From an uncultured Lachnospiraceae bacterium (lineage in GTDB: Bacteria; Bacillota; Clostridia; Lachnospirales; Lachnospiraceae): DNA of 45,782 bases. Shown in pieces: positions 43,270 to 45,782 of this stretch. A program made the translations under genes and the position numbers. The stretch's first letter is position 1; every line of letters starts with the position of its first letter. The stretch spans positions 1 to 45,782 of the forward strand of contig CAJKQE010000009.1 of assembly GCA_905201915.1 (NCBI GenBank), given 5' to 3'. A model generated the notes under the pieces. The model ran no database searches, had not been told where the DNA came from, and was given only the letters and a program-made list of their open reading frames with translations.

Positions 43270-44034
43270 TTATTTTTCTTTTGAAATCAAATGATATGGA
43301 AGTGCTACTCCTAAGATACCTCCAACCATATTTCCAAGGGTAACAACTACTACATTATATAAATATGCACCAATTCCAACTTTTCCTGTAAAAAGAGAAA
43401 TTCCAATGCTGCTCATATTTGCAATACTATGTTCAAATCCACATACCATAAATACAAAAATACACCAGAAAATCATAATCAATTTACCTGATTCAGACTT
43501 CATTTTTATTCCACACCATACAGCAAGACATACTAAAATGTTACACAATACCGCTTTGAAAAACAATGGCATTGGTGCAGTAGTCGTCTTTGTAATTGCA
43601 AGATTTTCAAAATAATTGCCAATTGCACCTGTAGGAACTTTTGTAGCTATAAAAAGAGCAGAAGATAAAAAAGAACCAACCAGGTTTCCAATCCAACATA
43701 CACACCATAATTTACAGGCATCTCCCCATGTAACAGTTTTTCTAAATGCTGCTGCTGACATAAGAAAATTATTTCCTGTAAATAAATCCGCTCCTGCCAT
43801 GATAACTAAGCTAAGTGCTGCTGCAAATGCAGCACTCTGTGCCGGTTTTGCCCAAATTGCTACTGTTTCTGAAGTTGATAAATGACCTGCAAGTGTAAAT
43901 GCCAGAAATCCCCCCATTGCAACAAACATACCAGCAAGCATAGACGCCACAAAATATCCCAGCGGATTGGTTTTCAGTAAATTTAATTTTGTTGCCGCAG
44001 AATTACAAACGGCTTTATATTCGTCTTTATACAT
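43270..44034 (-). CDS. Formate/nitrite transporter (FocA family)
   Basis: 254 aa with six membrane segments and the pentameric-channel signatures NPLGYFVASMLAGMFVAMGG (first helix) and CNILVCLAVWCG (broken helix). The family conducts formate, nitrite or hydrosulfide. The gene lies 89 nt after fhs, which uses formate, so formate import or release is the likely role. RBS GGGAG about 10 nt before the ATG; a hairpin separates it from fhs. Confidence 0.9.
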   Translation of the reverse strand: MYKDEYKAVCNSAATKLNLLKTNPLGYFVASMLAGMFVAMGGFLAFTLAGHLSTSETVAIWAKPAQSAAFAAALSLVIMAGADLFTGNNFLMSAAAFRKTVTWGDACKLWCVCWIGNLVGSFLSSALFIATKVPTGAIGNYFENLAITKTTTAPMPLFFKAVLCNILVCLAVWCGIKMKSESGKLIMIFWCIFVFMVCGFEHSIANMSSIGISLFTGKVGIGAYLYNVVVVTLGNMVGGILGVALPYHLISKEK

Positions 44035-44078
44035 ACTTATTTGCTCCCTTCAAGCCCAAAATTTTCTAATACGTAGAA

Positions 44079-44110
44079 AGCTGCTGCACCACATTTGTCA
44101 TGCAGCAGCT
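44079..44110 (-). terminator. Hairpin between fhs and the formate channel gene
   Basis: Perfect 10-bp inverted repeat (44079-44088 and 44101-44110), 12-nt loop, followed on the minus strand by only TTTCTACG. Partial termination or a processing site is likely, letting the channel gene be expressed at lower level than fhs. Confidence 0.65.
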
Positions 44111-44123
44111 ATATGTTTATTTC

Positions 44124-45782
44124 TTAGAAAAGACCGGTAATTTTACCTGTTTCATCTACGTCAATCTTCTCAGCAGCCGGTACTTTTGGAAGTCCTGGCA
44201 TTGTCATGATTTCTCCTGTCAATGCTACAATAAATCCTGCACCTGCGGAAATCTTCAGATTTCTTACAGTTACTTCAAAGTCTGTAGGTGCTCCTAATTT
44301 TGTCTGATCATCTGTCAGACTGTACTGTGTTTTCGCAACACAGATTGGGCAGTTTCCGTAACCCAGTGCTTCTAACTGTGCTGCCTGTTTCTGTGCATTT
44401 GCTGTCAGAACCACTCTCTTACCACCGTAAATCTTCTGTACAATCTGATTTAATTTATCTTCAATACTTCCTTCTAATTCATAGGAGTATGTGAAGTCGT
44501 TTGGTTCTTCTACTAAACGGATAACTTCTTTTGCAAGTGCAATTCCGCCTTCGCCACCTTTTGCCCATACTTCAGACAATGCAACGTTTACACCCAATTC
44601 TCTACATTTGCTTTCTACTAAGTCAAGTTCTGCTTTTGTATCTGTTGGGAATGCGTTAATTGCTACTACACATGGAAGTTTGTATACATTTTTAATATTG
44701 CTTACATGTTTTAACAGGTTTGGAAGTCCTTTTTCCAGAGCTTCTAAGTTTTCGTTATTTAAGTCTGCTTTTGCTACTCCGCCATTGTATTTCAATGCAC
44801 GAACAGTTGCTACGATTACAACTGCACTTGGATTAAGTCCTGCCATACGACATTTAATGTCTAAGAATTTCTCTGCACCTAAATCAGCGCCAAAACCTGC
44901 TTCTGTGATTGCATAATCACCTAATTTCATTGCCATCTTTGTTGCGATTACAGAGTTACATCCATGAGCGATATTTGCGAATGGACCACCATGTACAATT
45001 GCAGGTACATGCTCTAAAGTCTGTACTAAGTTTGGTTTTAAAGCATCTTTTAAGAGTGCACACATAGCGCCTTCTGCATGTAAATCATGAGCTGTTACCG
45101 GTTTCTGTTCAGAAACTTTTCCATAAGTATATCCAACGATAATACGTCCCAGTCTTTCTTTCAAGTCTGTGATATCTTTTGCAAGACACAGTACTGCCAT
45201 GATTTCAGAAGCTACTGTGATATCATAACCATCTTCTCTTGGCATACCGTTTGTCTTTCCGCCCATACCATCAACAACAAAACGAAGCTGACGGTCATTC
45301 ATATCCACACATCTTCTCCATGTAATCTTTCTAGGATCGATGTTTAATTCATTTCCCTGATAGATATGGTTATCCAGCATAGCTGCAAGAAGGTTATTTG
45401 CTGCGCCGATTGCATGGAAGTCACCGGTAAAGTGCAGGTTAATATCTTCCATTGGAACAACCTGTGCGTATCCGCCGCCTGCTGCACCACCTTTTACTCC
45501 AAATACAGGTCCCAGTGATGGCTCACGCAGAGCAACCATAACTTTTTTTCCTAATTTCTGCATACCATCTGCAAGACCAACTGTTGTAGTTGTTTTTCCT
45601 TCTCCTGCCGGTGTTGGATTGATTGCTGTGACAAGAATTAATTTTCCATTTGGTGCATCAGACTCTTTTAATAAATTATAGTCAATTTTTGCTTTATATT
45701 TTCCGTATTGTTCCAGATATTTATCATCAATACCTGCTTTTTCTGCAATTTTAGTAATTGGCTCCATTGTGCACTCCTGTGC
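44124..45782 (-). CDS. fhs: Formate-tetrahydrofolate ligase (5' end outside the window)
   Basis: ATP-dependent joining of formate and tetrahydrofolate to 10-formyl-THF, an entry to C1 metabolism and to the methyl branch of acetogenesis. The ATP loop PTPAGEGKTTTT, LREPSLGPVFG, and HGGPFANIAHGCNS are all present. An ATG at 45767 gives 547 aa, but the five in-frame codons before it (A-Q-E-C-T) continue the conserved FTHFS N-terminus (family proteins begin about 10-17 residues earlier), so I treat the gene as truncated by the window edge. An AGGAG near that ATG is probably chance. Confidence 0.96.
   Translation of the reverse strand, partial: AQECTMEPITKIAEKAGIDDKYLEQYGKYKAKIDYNLLKESDAPNGKLILVTAINPTPAGEGKTTTTVGLADGMQKLGKKVMVALREPSLGPVFGVKGGAAGGGYAQVVPMEDINLHFTGDFHAIGAANNLLAAMLDNHIYQGNELNIDPRKITWRRCVDMNDRQLRFVVDGMGGKTNGMPREDGYDITVASEIMAVLCLAKDITDLKERLGRIIVGYTYGKVSEQKPVTAHDLHAEGAMCALLKDALKPNLVQTLEHVPAIVHGGPFANIAHGCNSVIATKMAMKLGDYAITEAGFGADLGAEKFLDIKCRMAGLNPSAVVIVATVRALKYNGGVAKADLNNENLEALEKGLPNLLKHVSNIKNVYKLPCVVAINAFPTDTKAELDLVESKCRELGVNVALSEVWAKGGEGGIALAKEVIRLVEEPNDFTYSYELEGSIEDKLNQIVQKIYGGKRVVLTANAQKQAAQLEALGYGNCPICVAKTQYSLTDDQTKLGAPTDFEVTVRNLKISAGAGFIVALTGEIMTMPGLPKVPAAEKIDVDETGKITGLF

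Noticed and set aside
1..45782. Mobile elements, CRISPR arrays, tRNA or rRNA genes
   Set aside because: I looked for transposase or integrase-like products, regularly spaced repeats and tRNA-like cloverleaf ends and found none I could support.

Overview
The window reads as chromosomal DNA from a low-GC, strictly anaerobic, probably spore-forming Firmicute, most likely a Lachnospiraceae (Blautia/Dorea/Ruminococcus-like) gut bacterium. The grounds are AT-rich codon use, a class III (glycyl-radical, oxygen-sensitive) ribonucleotide reductase, rubredoxin, formate-tetrahydrofolate ligase next to a formate channel, SpmB- and Csp-like genes, and strong Shine-Dalgarno sites. The family assignment is inference from gene content. 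I see no rRNA, tRNA, CRISPR array, insertion sequence or prophage. Thirty-seven genes are supported; two of them (rubredoxin and a 35-residue membrane peptide) are very short.

Layout. 1-3.9 kb (minus): degenerate HtrA-like membrane protein, YhaM exonuclease and RlmD rRNA methyltransferase, with an attenuator-like hairpin before rlmD. 4.1-8.6 kb (plus): mutS2 followed by an OmpR-type response regulator and its kinase, closed by a bidirectional terminator. 8.7-13.4 kb (minus): radical-SAM/B12 protein, nth, DnaQ-like exonuclease, a small membrane peptide, an AIR-synthase-like protein and trmL. 13.5-18.9 kb (minus): CPA2 antiporter, nrdD with a candidate NrdR box, and dapF-MATE. 19.8-26.2 kb (minus): rubredoxin, then a histidine module made of a YuiF-like transporter, hutH and a 954-aa SARP/BTAD-STAND-TPR regulator. 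26.4-29.1 kb: divergent PdaB-like deacetylase, then pduL, a membrane J-domain protein and an spmB without spmA. 29.2-34.6 kb (minus): a BceAB-RS-type peptide sensing/detoxification module with a CorA gene fused on by overlap. 34.6-39.3 kb (minus): a TetR-regulated ABC exporter with a very large coiled-coil FtsX permease. 39.4-45.8 kb: OGG1-like glycosylase, CDF-like transporter (plus), Csp-like subtilisin, formate channel, and fhs running off the window end.

Most notable: (a) the hutH promoter carries direct repeats with an 11-bp period ending 8 bp from a -10 box, the geometry known for SARP activators, and the gene immediately upstream encodes a SARP-domain protein; (b) the HtrA-like protein has lost all three catalytic positions; (c) a 15-bp operator sequence is repeated 34 bp apart at the tetR promoter, one copy filling the -35/-10 spacer; (d) a TTACA-N5-TGTAA site abuts the weak -35 of the bceA-like promoter; (e) a 35-codon membrane peptide is coupled to a DnaQ-like exonuclease; (f) several terminator-like hairpins sit only about 20 nt ahead of a start codon, suggesting attenuation or processing.
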